A model generated the notes under the pieces. The model did not search any database. It was not told the origin of the DNA and saw nothing but the letters and a program-made list of their open reading frames with translations. Positions 1 through 8,012 of a stretch of 64,000 bases of DNA are shown one piece after another. A program made the translations under genes and the position numbers. The stretch lies in NCBI RefSeq assembly GCF_002531575.1, contig NZ_NWTI01000026.1, positions 1-64,000 of the forward strand, read 5' to 3'. Position 1 is the first letter of the stretch. The number at the start of each line of letters is the position of its first letter. The stretch is from Bradyrhizobium sp. Y36 (GTDB taxonomy: Bacteria; Pseudomonadota; Alphaproteobacteria; Rhizobiales; Xanthobacteraceae).

Positions 1-97
1 GCTCGCCGGCGGCGTCCATCGCCTCGACGGTCAGCTCATGGTCGTCCTCGACGTCGATCGCGTGCTCGAGCTCGCGCCCGAGATGATGGCGGCCTGA
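1..97 (+). CDS. cheW: CheW chemotaxis coupling protein, C-terminal end
   Basis: The window opens inside a gene. Frame 2 reads 31 codons ending in TGA at 95-97, with the segment RLDGQLMVVLDVDRVLE, which resembles the last beta strand of CheW-domain proteins. CheW links methyl-accepting receptors to the CheA kinase at the cytoplasmic membrane. The next gene downstream is cheY, then cheB and cheR, so the context agrees. Only about a fifth of a normal CheW is visible, so a CheW-like domain of a larger protein cannot be excluded. Confidence 0.75.
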   Translation, partial: LAGGVHRLDGQLMVVLDVDRVLELAPEMMAA

Positions 98-169
98 TAC
101 GGCGGTCTCGCCGCCGACGTGCCAGTAATTGGAAGTGCCCCCGCAAAGGGGGAGGAAGCAGAGGTTCAC

Positions 170-535
170 ATGCGAACTTGTCTCGTCGTTGATGATTCCA
201 GCGTCATCCGCAAGGTTGCGCGCCGGATTCTGGAGGGCCTCGACTTCCAGATCCTCGAAGCCGAGGACGGTGAGAAGGCGCTGGAAGCCTGCAAGCGCGG
301 CTTGCCCGACGCGGTGCTGCTCGACTGGAACATGCCCGTGATGGACGGCTACGAGTTCCTCGGCCATCTCAGGCGGATGCCCGGCGGCGACCAGCCCAAG
401 GTGGTGTTCTGCACCACCGAGAACGACGTCGCGCATATCGCGCGCGCGCTGCATGCCGGTGCCAACGAATACATCATGAAGCCGTTCGACAAGGACATCG
501 TGACGGCGAAATTCCAGGAAGTCGGCCTTATCTGA
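170..535 (+). CDS. cheY: CheY-type single-domain response regulator
   Basis: A 121-residue receiver domain with no output domain. The acidic pair is D9/D10, the phospho-acceptor is D52 in the segment VLLDWNMPVMDG, a Thr pair follows (VVFCTTEND) and the conserved Lys lies in EYIMKPFDKD. It should carry the CheA phosphate to the flagellar switch or act as a phosphate sink. An upstream GTG (119) would add 17 residues, but ATG 170 gives the canonical N-terminus (MRTCLVVDD) and follows a purine-rich stretch. It lies 72 bp after cheW and 78 bp before cheB, probably in one operon. Confidence 0.93.
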   Translation: MRTCLVVDDSSVIRKVARRILEGLDFQILEAEDGEKALEACKRGLPDAVLLDWNMPVMDGYEFLGHLRRMPGGDQPKVVFCTTENDVAHIARALHAGANEYIMKPFDKDIVTAKFQEVGLI

Positions 536-613
536 GCGACCGGCCGGAGGAGGCCTCACGGATCCTTCGGCGCCCGTTTTCAACTGTCCTCTTTCAGTCT
601 GAGTTGGTGAGTA

Positions 614-1804
614 ATGAGTGTTGCGTTCGCAGGGAATTCGACCACAGGCTCGTCGCGCGAAGCCGGGCCGCTGCGTGTGATGATCGTCGACGACTCCGTC
701 GTCATCCGCGGTCTGATCTCGCGCTGGGTCGGCGCCGAACACGACATGGAGGTCGCAGCTTCGCTGCGGACCGGGCTCGAGGCGGTCAACCAGCTCGAAC
801 GCATCAACCCCGATGTCGCCGTGCTCGACATCGAAATGCCCGAGCTCGACGGCATCTCGGCGCTGCCGCAGCTGCTGGCGAAGAAGCGTGATCTCGTCAT
901 CATCATGGCTTCGACGCTGACCCGCCGCAACGCGGAGATCAGCTTCAAGGCGCTGTCGCTCGGCGCCGCCGACTACATCCCGAAGCCGGAATCGACGCGC
1001 GAGGCGTCGGCCGCCGACATCTTTCACCACGACCTGATCCAGAAGATCCGTCATCTCGGCGCGCGGCTGCGACGCAAGCCCGCGGTTGCGAGCCCGCCGC
1101 TGGCGCCCGCAACGCCGGCTCCGGCCCCGCGCGGTCCCGTGGCGCGGCCCGCCGCGCCCGCGCCGGCCTCGCAGGTCCCGTCGTCGGGATCGCTGGTCAC
1201 GCGTCCGTTCTCCAGCCAGGCTCCCAAGGTTCTGCTGATCGGCTCCTCGACCGGCGGCCCGCAGGCGCTGATGGCGCTCGTCACCGAACTCGGTTCGGTG
1301 ATCGATCGCTTCCCGGTGCTGATCACCCAGCACATGCCGCCGACCTTCACGACCATCCTTGCCGAGCATCTGGCGCGCTCGAGCCGCAAGCCGGCAGCCG
1401 AGGCGGTCGACGGTGAGCCGGTGAAACCGGGACGGATCTATCTGGCGCCCGGCGGCAAGCACATGCGCGTCGCACGCAACGGCGCGGACACCGTGATCGC
1501 ACTCGACGACGGCCCCGCCGTCAATTTCTGCAAGCCCGCGGTCGATCCGCTCTTCACCTCCGCCATCGACATCTGGCACGGCAACATCCTCTCCGTGATC
1601 CTGACGGGCATGGGCTCGGACGGCATGCGCGGCGGCAAGGACATCGTCGCCGCCGGCGGCAGCGTGATCGCGCAGGACGAGGCCTCCAGCGTGGTCTGGG
1701 GCATGCCGGGCGCGGCGGCCAATGCCGGCATCTGCGCGGCGATCCTGCCGCTCAACCAGATCGGCGCCAAGGTCAACCGCCTGTTCGCGGGAGACCGCTC
1801 GTGA
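614..1804 (+). CDS. cheB: CheB protein-glutamate methylesterase/glutamine deamidase
   Basis: A 396-residue two-domain protein that removes methyl groups from receptor glutamates during chemotactic adaptation. The N-terminal receiver domain has the acidic pair in VMIVDDS and phospho-acceptor D72 (VAVLDIEMPELDG). A Pro/Ala-rich linker spans about residues 155-200, longer than in enteric CheB. The C-terminal esterase domain shows the triad in order: Ser212 in IGSSTGGPQ, His240 in ITQHMPPTF and Asp336 in TGMGSDGMRGG. Its stop overlaps the cheR start by 4 bp (GTGA), which suggests translational coupling of the opposing enzymes. Confidence 0.95.
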   Translation: MSVAFAGNSTTGSSREAGPLRVMIVDDSVVIRGLISRWVGAEHDMEVAASLRTGLEAVNQLERINPDVAVLDIEMPELDGISALPQLLAKKRDLVIIMASTLTRRNAEISFKALSLGAADYIPKPESTREASAADIFHHDLIQKIRHLGARLRRKPAVASPPLAPATPAPAPRGPVARPAAPAPASQVPSSGSLVTRPFSSQAPKVLLIGSSTGGPQALMALVTELGSVIDRFPVLITQHMPPTFTTILAEHLARSSRKPAAEAVDGEPVKPGRIYLAPGGKHMRVARNGADTVIALDDGPAVNFCKPAVDPLFTSAIDIWHGNILSVILTGMGSDGMRGGKDIVAAGGSVIAQDEASSVVWGMPGAAANAGICAAILPLNQIGAKVNRLFAGDRS

Positions 1805-2673
1805 CGCCCACCGATTACGATTATCTGCGCAAGTTCCTGAAAGAGCGCTCCGGCCTCGATCTGTCGCCCGACAAGCAGTATCTCGTCGAGAGCAGGCTGC
1901 TGCCGCTGGCGCGCAAGGCAAGCCTTCCCGGCATTCCCGATCTCGTGCTGAAGATCAGGAACGGCGACGGCCGGCTTGCGACCGACGTGGTCGAAGCGAT
2001 GACCACCAACGAGACCTTCTTCTACCGCGACAAGATCCCGTTCGATCATCTGCGCGACACCATCCTGCCGGGCCTGATCCAGGCGCGCGCGGCACGCAAG
2101 AGCCTGCGCATCTGGTCGGCGGCGTCGTCGACGGGGCAGGAGCCTTATTCGATCGCGATGTGCGTGAAGGAGATGGGCGCGGCGCTCGCCGGCTGGCGCA
2201 TCGAGATCGTCGCCACCGATCTGTCGCAGGAGGTGCTGGAGAAATCCAAGGCCGGCGTCTACAGCCAGTTCGAGGTGCAGCGCGGCCTGCCGATCCAGCA
2301 CCTGATGAAGTATTTCACGCAAGTTGGCGAGCTCTGGCAGCTCAATGCCGACATCCGCGCCATGGTGCAGTTCCGCCAGCTCAACCTGCTGCAGGACTTC
2401 TCCCATCTCGGCACATTCGACGTGATCTTCTGCCGCAACGTGCTGATCTATTTCGACCAGGACACCAAGGCGGTGATCTTCGAGCGGATGGCGAAGACGA
2501 TGGAGGCCGACGGCACCCTGCTGCTCGGCGCCGCCGAATCCGTCGTCGGCATCACCGATGTGTTCCGTCCCATCACCGAGCGTCGCGGCCTCTACCAGCT
2601 CAACCCCGCGCGCTCCGGCCGTCCCATGGGCGGGCTGATGCCGCAGCCGCTGAAGATCGCCGCGGCGAAGTGA
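1801..2673 (+). CDS. cheR: CheR chemotaxis protein methyltransferase
   Basis: A 290-residue SAM-dependent methyltransferase that methylates receptor glutamates, the counterpart of CheB. The N-terminal alpha domain (about 1-80) contains the family signature MTTNETFFYRD. The Rossmann domain begins with LRIWSAASSTGQEPYSIAM, the SAM-binding motif I. IFCRNVLIYFDQ (motif IV region) and LLLGAAESV follow. The GTG start at 1801 overlaps the cheB stop, and the frame continues CheR from its usual N-terminus. It is the last gene of this che run; a repeat element begins 8 nt after its stop. Confidence 0.95.
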   Translation: MTPTDYDYLRKFLKERSGLDLSPDKQYLVESRLLPLARKASLPGIPDLVLKIRNGDGRLATDVVEAMTTNETFFYRDKIPFDHLRDTILPGLIQARAARKSLRIWSAASSTGQEPYSIAMCVKEMGAALAGWRIEIVATDLSQEVLEKSKAGVYSQFEVQRGLPIQHLMKYFTQVGELWQLNADIRAMVQFRQLNLLQDFSHLGTFDVIFCRNVLIYFDQDTKAVIFERMAKTMEADGTLLLGAAESVVGITDVFRPITERRGLYQLNPARSGRPMGGLMPQPLKIAAAK

Positions 2674-2680
2674 TGTCATC

Positions 2681-2721
2681 GTCATTCCGGGGCCGCGCGC
2701 AAGCGCGGAGCCCGGAACGAC
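2681..2721. repeat. Interspersed repeat, GTCATTCCGG family, short copy
   Basis: Forty-one bases starting GTCATTCCGGGGC and ending GCCCGGAACGAC, forming an imperfect inverted repeat with an inner stem (GCGCGC/GCGCGG region). It lies between the convergent cheR and ATP-grasp genes, 8 nt past the cheR stop. Related copies are at 11143 and 15187. A role as a bidirectional transcript end is possible. Confidence 0.6.
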
Positions 2722-2727
2722 GGGACC

Positions 2728-3888
2728 TCACAAAATCGCATGCGGCAGGAAGCGCGAGTGATTGCCCGTGATCGGGCTCTCGTCCTCGCGGATCGACAAT
2801 CCGCACGGCTCGTGGTTCACCAGCCAGCTTCCGATCACCGGATAGAAGCCCGAGAAATTCGGCAGCGGTGCCAGCGCCTGCCGCACGAAGCCCTCTGCGC
2901 CGTAGGGGCCCGTCTGCGCGTCGAGGGCCATGCCACCCGACACGATCGTGACGTTGGCGCCTTCCCGCGACAGCAGCGGCTTGCGCACATAGGACGTGCC
3001 GAGCTCGGCGGCGCGCGGATCGTCCTCGAAGAAGGCCGGCAGCAGATTGGGGTGGTTCGGAAACATCTCCCAGAGCAGCGGCAGGATGCCCTTGTTGGAG
3101 AGCACCGCCTTCCACGGCGGCTCGATCCAGTGCGTCGGGGCGTCCTTGAGCTTTGCGCCGAAGGCGTCCTGGAACATCCATTCCCAGGGATAGAGCTTGA
3201 AGGCGAGCGCAATGTCTGTCTCGTCGAGATCGACGAAGCCGCCGCCCTCGTCGCGCCAGCCGACCTGCTCGATGTCGAGCAGCCCCGTCGAGAGCCCGGC
3301 CTGCCGCGCGGTGTCCTCGAGATAGGCGAGCGTGCCGGCATCCTCGGCGTTGTCGAGGGTGCCGGCGAGGTGGACGTGGCGGCCGGCTGCAATCTCCTTC
3401 CACGCCGCGATCAACCGCTCGTGGATGGAGTTGAACTGATCGGCGCGCGCGGGGATGACGCGGCGTTCGATCGCCTGCTCGAGCCAGGTCCATTGAAACA
3501 CCGCGGCCTCGAAGATCGAGGTCGGGGTATCAGCATTGTATTCGAGCAGCTTGGCCGGCGATTTGCCGTCGTACTTCAGATCGAGCCGGCCGTAGAGGCT
3601 GCGGTCGTCGCGCTGCCAGCTCTCGACGATCAGGCTCCAGAACGCTTCCGGGATCTGCAGGCGCCGCAGGTGCCGCTCGTCGCCGATGACGCGGCCGGCG
3701 AGCTCCAGGCACATCGCCTCGATCTCGCCGGTCGGCGTCTCGATGCCGCGCTCGATCTCGTCGAGCGTGAAGCCGTAGTAGGCGCGCTCGTCCCAATAGC
3801 GTTCGCCGTCGATGGTGTGGAAGACGAAGCCGCACTGCGCCGCGGTCTCTCGCCAGTCGTCGCGCTCCAGGCAGGTGATGCGCTGCAT
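2728..3888 (-). CDS. Glutathionylspermidine-synthase-like ATP-grasp protein (YjfC/YgiC type)
   Basis: 386 residues. The N-terminal part (HTIDGERYWDERAYYGFTLDEIE) and the segments LKYDGKSPAKLLEYNADTPT and YVRKPLLSREGANV resemble the glutathionylspermidine synthase pre-ATP-grasp/ATP-grasp family, to which E. coli YgiC and YjfC belong. These lack the amidase half of Gsp and probably ligate an amine or peptide with ATP; the substrate is unknown. The ATG at 3888 is chosen because AGGAG sits 6 nt upstream; a longer reading from 3957 would run through a repeat. It follows the Ser-rich and DUF350 genes on the same strand, matching the E. coli yjfL-yjfM-yjfC order. Confidence 0.85.
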   Translation of the reverse strand: MQRITCLERDDWRETAAQCGFVFHTIDGERYWDERAYYGFTLDEIERGIETPTGEIEAMCLELAGRVIGDERHLRRLQIPEAFWSLIVESWQRDDRSLYGRLDLKYDGKSPAKLLEYNADTPTSIFEAAVFQWTWLEQAIERRVIPARADQFNSIHERLIAAWKEIAAGRHVHLAGTLDNAEDAGTLAYLEDTARQAGLSTGLLDIEQVGWRDEGGGFVDLDETDIALAFKLYPWEWMFQDAFGAKLKDAPTHWIEPPWKAVLSNKGILPLLWEMFPNHPNLLPAFFEDDPRAAELGTSYVRKPLLSREGANVTIVSGGMALDAQTGPYGAEGFVRQALAPLPNFSGFYPVIGSWLVNHEPCGLSIREDESPITGNHSRFLPHAIL

Positions 3889-3898
3889 GCTATCTCCT

Positions 3899-3974
3899 GC
3901 GCATGATCTCCGCGCAAACGCGTTTCGCGTTTGTCGCGAGGGAAAACCGGTGACCACTTTTCCGGATCATGCGC
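3899..3974. repeat. Interspersed palindromic repeat, GCGCATGATC family
   Basis: A 76-bp element bounded by inverted ends GCGCATGATC (3899-3908) and GATCATGCGC (3965-3974), with an inner palindrome CAAACGCGTTTCGCGTTTG. It fills the gap between the Ser-rich gene and the ATP-grasp gene: one end overlaps the TAG stop of the upstream gene and the other abuts the ribosome-binding site of the downstream one. I recall similar sequences as common intergenic repeats in Bradyrhizobium and relatives. Confidence 0.7.
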
Positions 3975-4369
3975 TAGCCGCCGCCCGAAAAACCGTGGCC
4001 GAACGAGCCGAAGCCGCCGCGGCTCACGCTGCTGTGGCCGGAGTCGGACGACGAGGTTCCCGAAGAAGAATGGCTCGATGAATCGCTGCTGAAGAAGCTC
4101 GATCGCGACGACCAGCGCGAGCTGCTGCCGCCCGACGAGCTGCTGCTTGTGCAGGTCGTGGTCGTCTGCCCCGGCACGGCGCCGGGCGTGGGCTCGCAAG
4201 TCTGCCGCGGCATCAAGGTGTAGGCGGTGGTGCCGACCGCGAGCGTGCCCATCACCAGCAGCGCGACGTGGCCCGAGCGCTTCACCGGCTCCCGCGGCGG
4301 CAGCGGCAGGTCCGCCGGCAGGCGTGGCCGGCGCTTGCCGAACTGCTTGCTGGGAGGATTGTCGGCCAT
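3974..4369 (-). CDS. Ser/Gly-rich membrane-anchored protein, YjfM/YgiB-like position
   Basis: 131 residues. A basic N-terminus (about 1-30) precedes one hydrophobic segment (HVALLVMGTLAVGTTAYTLM, about 34-53), then a low-complexity tail of Ser, Gly and Thr ending SRGGFGSFGHGFSGGG. The RGGFG tail and the genomic position between DUF350 and YjfC-like genes recall the DUF1190 proteins YjfM/YgiB of E. coli, but overall similarity is weak and family membership is inferred mainly from context. It starts 17 nt after the DUF350 stop, so the three genes are likely co-transcribed. Function unknown. Confidence 0.75.
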   Translation of the reverse strand: MADNPPSKQFGKRRPRLPADLPLPPREPVKRSGHVALLVMGTLAVGTTAYTLMPRQTCEPTPGAVPGQTTTTCTSSSSSGGSSSRWSSRSSFFSSDSSSHSSSGTSSSDSGHSSVSRGGFGSFGHGFSGGG

Positions 4370-4386
4370 GTCACTTCGCTATCATC

Positions 4387-4791
4387 TCAGTAGATCATGC
4401 AGGCGGCGTTGAGGAGGCCGGCGGCGAGCGAGGACAGGCCGAGCCAGATCGCCGGGGCCAGCTCGCCGGCGGCAATCCGCGCCGACAGGTTCGGCACCGG
4501 TACCCTCACCAGGAACAGCACGATGATCTGCACGATCAGCGCGATGATCGCCCAGATCATGCAATCCAGCACATTGGCCGAATGCGCGATGGCGCTGACC
4601 AGCGGCGCCACGAAGCCGAGCAGGCTGAGGCCGAGCGCGATCGCCGCGGCCGGCTCGTTGTCGCGGATCAGCTGGAATTCGTTATGCGGGGTGATGCGGG
4701 TATAGACCAGCAGATAGGCCACGATCGCGATCAGCCCGGTGCAGAAATAGACCAGGAAGGCGGGCAGGCCGGCCAGTGATTGCAGGATCAT
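4387..4791 (-). CDS. DUF350 family inner-membrane protein (YjfL-like)
   Basis: 134 residues with four hydrophobic segments: LPAFLVYFCTGLIAIVAYLL, AAAIALGLSLLGFVAPLVSA, CMIWAIIALIVQIIVLFLV and APAIWLGLSSLAAGLLNAA. This layout and the ITPHNEFQLIRDNEPAAAI loop fit DUF350 (YjfL). The ATG at 4791 is preceded by GGGGGAA at a good distance, so the longer reading from 4845 is not used. It is the first gene of the yjfL-yjfM-yjfC-like set. The biochemical role of DUF350 is not established; a link to the ATP-grasp partner is inferred from conserved gene order. Confidence 0.85.
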   Translation of the reverse strand: MILQSLAGLPAFLVYFCTGLIAIVAYLLVYTRITPHNEFQLIRDNEPAAAIALGLSLLGFVAPLVSAIAHSANVLDCMIWAIIALIVQIIVLFLVRVPVPNLSARIAAGELAPAIWLGLSSLAAGLLNAACMIY

Positions 4792-4874
4792 CGTTCCCCC
4801 ATCGTGCAGCGACCATTCGTCGGCGGGGGAAGCATAGCGGTTCAAAGCTCAAGCGCGAGATGAAGCATCCCCGC

Positions 4875-4905
4875 AAAAACAAAACCCCGCCATTTGCGGC
4901 GGGGT
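4875..4905 (-). terminator. Rho-independent terminator of ctrA
   Basis: On the minus strand a stem ACCCCGCC/GGCGGGGT with a 6-nt loop is followed by TTTTGTTTTT. It lies 54 nt past the ctrA stop in the direction of ctrA transcription. Confidence 0.8.
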
Positions 4906-4958
4906 CCAGGCTGGGAGGAGCGAGCCCGAAGGGGGCTCGCGACGTAAACGGAAGAAGA

Positions 4959-5660
4959 TCAGGCGGGGATGCGCTCGTCGGCCTCGTGCGGCTCGCGCAG
5001 CACGTAGCCGCGGCCCCACACGGTCTCGATGAAGTTGCGTCCCTCGGAAGCGTTGGCGAGCTTCTTGCGGAGCTTGCAGATGAAGACGTCGATGATCTTC
5101 AGCTCGGGCTCGTCCATGCCGCCATAGAGGTGGTTGAGGAACATTTCCTTGGTCAGGGTCGTACCCTTGCGGAGCGAGAGCAGCTCCAGCATCTGGTACT
5201 CCTTGCCGGTCAGGTGCACGCGCTGGCCGCCGACTTCCACCGTCTTGGTGTCGAGGTTGACGACGAGGTCGCCGGTCTGGATGACCGACTGGGCGTGACC
5301 CTTGGAGCGGCGCACGATCGCGTGGATGCGGGCAACCAGCTCGTCCTTATGGAAGGGTTTGGTCATGTAGTCGTCGGCGCCGACGCCGAGACCCTTGACC
5401 TTGTCCTCGATGCCGGCGAGGCCGGAGAGGATCAGGATCGGTGTCTTGATCTTGGAAACCCGAAGCTGCTTGAGCACGTCGTAGCCGGACATGTCGGGCA
5501 GGTTGAGGTCGAGAAGGATAATGTCGTAATCGTATAATTTACCGAGATCGACGCCTTCTTCCCCCAAATCGGTCGTGTAGACGTTGAAGCTCTCAGACTT
5601 CAACATCAGCTCGATCGACTGCGCGACGGCGCTGTCATCTTCAATCAGCAAAACGCGCAT
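4959..5660 (-). CDS. ctrA: CtrA cell-cycle master response regulator
   Basis: 233 residues, OmpR-type. The receiver domain starts MRVLLIEDDSAVAQSIELML and has phospho-acceptor D51 (IILLDLNLPDMSGYDVL), the same position as in Caulobacter CtrA. The winged-helix DNA-binding domain covers about 125-225 and includes the very conserved segment LTGKEYQMLELLSLRKG. CtrA controls replication, division and flagellar genes in alphaproteobacteria, and here it is divergent from fliI. ATG 5660 gives the canonical N-terminus; the longer frame from 5858 is non-conserved. The C-terminus ends DERIPA rather than AA, the ClpXP-recognised end in Caulobacter. Confidence 0.97.
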   Translation of the reverse strand: MRVLLIEDDSAVAQSIELMLKSESFNVYTTDLGEEGVDLGKLYDYDIILLDLNLPDMSGYDVLKQLRVSKIKTPILILSGLAGIEDKVKGLGVGADDYMTKPFHKDELVARIHAIVRRSKGHAQSVIQTGDLVVNLDTKTVEVGGQRVHLTGKEYQMLELLSLRKGTTLTKEMFLNHLYGGMDEPELKIIDVFICKLRKKLANASEGRNFIETVWGRGYVLREPHEADERIPA

Positions 5661-6068
5661 GCCAGTTCCCCATAGTCGCCGCTCCTGGGCGTCAGGTCGG
5701 CCGCATTCGCGGCACTCAACAAAACGCCTTTGAACAACTGATTCGGATCCTGACAACAGATGGTTAACAAATCCTGATTCTGGAACGCAAGTCCCCCCGG
5801 TGCAATTTTTGTCGAATCGCCCTAAGGTCTTGCGCGTGAAGCAGCTTTCGTCACCCAACTCCGTTCAAGTTCCACTTTAAGAGACGGGCCTAACCGACTC
5901 CCGTGACTCAGCCTTCTTCTGAAGGGGAGTCACGCTCAGTCACAAAGACAGTGACGCAATGATTAATGATGCGGGTAAACACGAAGTTAAGCTCCGTTCA
6001 GAAATATGGCGAAACTTAAGGTTTTCACCGTGAAGTCCCGGGGATCGCTGGCGCGACCACCATCTTAT
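5661..6068. promoter_or_regulatory. Divergent ctrA/fliI control region
   Basis: About 450 bp separate the ctrA start from fliI. The stretch is richer in A+T than its surroundings and contains several TTAA half-sites (5764, 5877, 5963, 5987), including TTAATGATGCGGGTAA at 5963, which approaches but does not match the TTAA-N7-TTAA CtrA box. A strong hairpin lies at 5903-5933: GTGACTC and CCTTC pair with GAAGG and GAGTCAC around a TTCT loop. No convincing gene is present. It probably holds the ctrA promoters and one for fliI, but the elements are not proved. Confidence 0.5.
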
Positions 6069-6119
6069 ATGAAGGCCCTCATATGAAGGCGCTCCTGATG
6101 AAGGCCCCCCGATGAAGGC
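6069..6119 (+). repeat. Four-fold ATGAAGGC direct repeat at the fliI start
   Basis: ATGAAGGC occurs at 6069, 6083, 6098 and 6112, spaced 14, 15 and 14 nt. Only the last is in frame with fliI. The units between them are degenerate (CCTCAT, GCTCCTG, CCCCCG), which suggests tandem duplication of the translation-initiation region. Confidence 0.7.
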
Positions 6120-7437
6120 GCTGGCCGAACAGATCGGCGATATCGACGGCGTCAACATCTATGGCCGCGTGGTCGGCGTTCGCGGCCTGATGGTCGAGGT
6201 GGCAGGACCCATTCACGCGATGTCGGTCGGCGCGCGGCTGGTGATCGAGACCGGCGCCAACCGTTCGATTCCCTGCGAGGTGATCGGCTTCTCCGGCAAC
6301 AACGCCGTCGTGATGCCGTTCGCCGGCCTCGACGGCGTGCGCCGCGGCTGCAAGGCCGTGATCGCCAATGCCGCCAATCTCGTGCGGCCCTCGTCCGCCT
6401 GGCTTGGCCGCGTCGTCAATGCGCTGGGCGAGCCGATCGACGGCAAGGGCCCGCTGCCGCAGGGCGCTTCGCCGATGCCGTTCCGCAATACGCCGCCGCC
6501 GGCACATTCGCGCAAGCGCGTCGGCGCCCCGCTCGATCTCGGCGTGCGCGCGATGAACACGTTCCTCACCTGCTGCCGCGGCCAGCGCATGGGCATCTTC
6601 GCAGGCTCCGGCGTCGGCAAATCGGTGCTGCTGTCGATGCTCGCGCGCAACGTCGATGCCGCCGTCAGCGTCATCGGGCTGATCGGCGAACGCGGCCGCG
6701 AGGTGCAGGAGTTCCTGCAGGACGATCTCGGCGAGGAGGGTCTGGCGCGCTCGGTCGTGGTGGTCGCGACCTCCGACGAGCCGGCGCTGATGCGCCGCCA
6801 GGCGGCGTATCTGACGCTCGCGGTCGCCGAATATTTTCGCGACGAAGGCCAGGACGTGCTCTGCCTGATGGATTCGGTGACGCGCTTTGCCATGGCCCAG
6901 CGCGAGATCGGCCTGTCCGCCGGCGAGCCGCCGACGGCCAAGGGCTACACGCCGACCGTCTTCACCGAGCTGCCGAAGCTGCTGGAGCGCGCCGGCCCGG
7001 GCCTGGGCGAGGGCGCCATCACCGCAATCTTCACGGTGCTGGTCGACGGCGACGACCACAACGAGCCGATTGCGGACGCCGTCCGCGGCATCCTCGATGG
7101 CCACATCGTGATGCAGCGCTCGATCGCCGAGCGCGGCCGCTATCCCGCCATCAACATCCTCAAATCCGTCTCCCGCACCATGCCGAAATCGGCCGATCCG
7201 CAGTTCTGGCCCGTGATCCAGAAGGCGCGGGCGGTGATGGCGACCTATGCCGACATGGAGGAATTGATCCGTCTGGGCGCCTATCGGGCCGGCTCCAGCC
7301 CGGAGGTGGACGAGGCGATCCGCCTGCACGAGCCGCTGGAGGCCTTCCTGCGCCAGCGCAAGGACGAAAATGCATCACTGGCCGACGGCTACCGCCAGTT
7401 GGCGCAAATCCTCGGCAATTTGGAAACGGAACGCTAA
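6112..7437 (+). CDS. fliI: Flagellum-specific export ATPase FliI
   Basis: 441 residues, normal for FliI. This F1-beta-like ATPase powers unfolding and delivery of substrates to the flagellar type III export gate. It has an N-terminal beta-barrel (about 15-90), Walker A AGSGVGKS (164-171), Walker B in QDVLCLMDSVTRFAMAQREIG and the type III ATPase segment GEPPTAKGYTPTVF. ATG 6112 is the first in-frame start and gives the usual N-terminal length. fliJ follows after 121 bp, and flhA, encoding the export gate, is in this window at 12.8-15.0 kb. Confidence 0.96.
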   Translation: MKALAEQIGDIDGVNIYGRVVGVRGLMVEVAGPIHAMSVGARLVIETGANRSIPCEVIGFSGNNAVVMPFAGLDGVRRGCKAVIANAANLVRPSSAWLGRVVNALGEPIDGKGPLPQGASPMPFRNTPPPAHSRKRVGAPLDLGVRAMNTFLTCCRGQRMGIFAGSGVGKSVLLSMLARNVDAAVSVIGLIGERGREVQEFLQDDLGEEGLARSVVVVATSDEPALMRRQAAYLTLAVAEYFRDEGQDVLCLMDSVTRFAMAQREIGLSAGEPPTAKGYTPTVFTELPKLLERAGPGLGEGAITAIFTVLVDGDDHNEPIADAVRGILDGHIVMQRSIAERGRYPAINILKSVSRTMPKSADPQFWPVIQKARAVMATYADMEELIRLGAYRAGSSPEVDEAIRLHEPLEAFLRQRKDENASLADGYRQLAQILGNLETER

Positions 7438-7558
7438 CTTTGTCCCGTCATCATCCGACCCCACAGAGTAGCAGAGCCGGTCTGGGCCCCGATCGGGCCC
7501 GTGGGGTGACCGGTATCGTCCCACGTGCAGCGGGGGGACTTCTGGGGAGTACGAGTCG

Positions 7559-7978
7559 ATGAAGTCACGAGATACCCTCATTCGCCTGAAGAAGTTTCAG
7601 GTCGACGAGAAGCGCCGCCGGGTCACCCAGATCGAGACCATGATCGCCGATTTCCAGCGCATGTCGGTCGATCTCGAACGCGAGATCCAGACCGAGCAGG
7701 AGCGCGCCGGGATCAACGATCCCTCGCACTTCGCCTATCCGACCTACGCCAAGGCGGCGATCCAGCGCCGCGAGAACCTGACCCGCTCGGCCGACGAGCT
7801 CAAGGGCCAGCTCGACGAAGCCAAGGCTGCGCTCGCCGAGGCCTTCGAGGAGCTGAAGAAGGTCGAGCTGCTCGACGAGCGCGACCAGGCCCGCGAGCGC
7901 GCCGAGGAGAACGCCCGCGAGCAGGCCGACCTCGACAGCATCGGCCTGATGCGCGCCCGCATCGGCGCCGTCGCCTGA
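7559..7978 (+). CDS. fliJ: FliJ flagellar export chaperone
   Basis: 139 residues, almost entirely charged alpha-helix (MKSRDTLIRLKKFQVDEKRR at the start, then heptad-like stretches rich in Glu, Arg, Ala and Leu), as expected for the two-helix coiled coil of FliJ. FliJ is the stalk-like partner of the FliI hexamer and helps recycle export chaperones. Its identity rests on length, helical composition and its position directly after fliI, because FliJ sequences are poorly conserved. A strong terminator follows at 8013. Confidence 0.88.
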   Translation: MKSRDTLIRLKKFQVDEKRRRVTQIETMIADFQRMSVDLEREIQTEQERAGINDPSHFAYPTYAKAAIQRRENLTRSADELKGQLDEAKAALAEAFEELKKVELLDERDQARERAEENAREQADLDSIGLMRARIGAVA

Positions 7979-8012
7979 GCGGTGCCGGCAGCCTGAATTT
8001 GCAGGAATCAGC

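Noticed and set aside
5963..5978. CtrA box in the ctrA/fliI gap
   Set aside because: TTAATGATGCGGGTAA has an 8-nt spacer and GTAA rather than TTAA; it does not meet the TTAA-N7-TTAA rule, so it is only noted as a half-site region.
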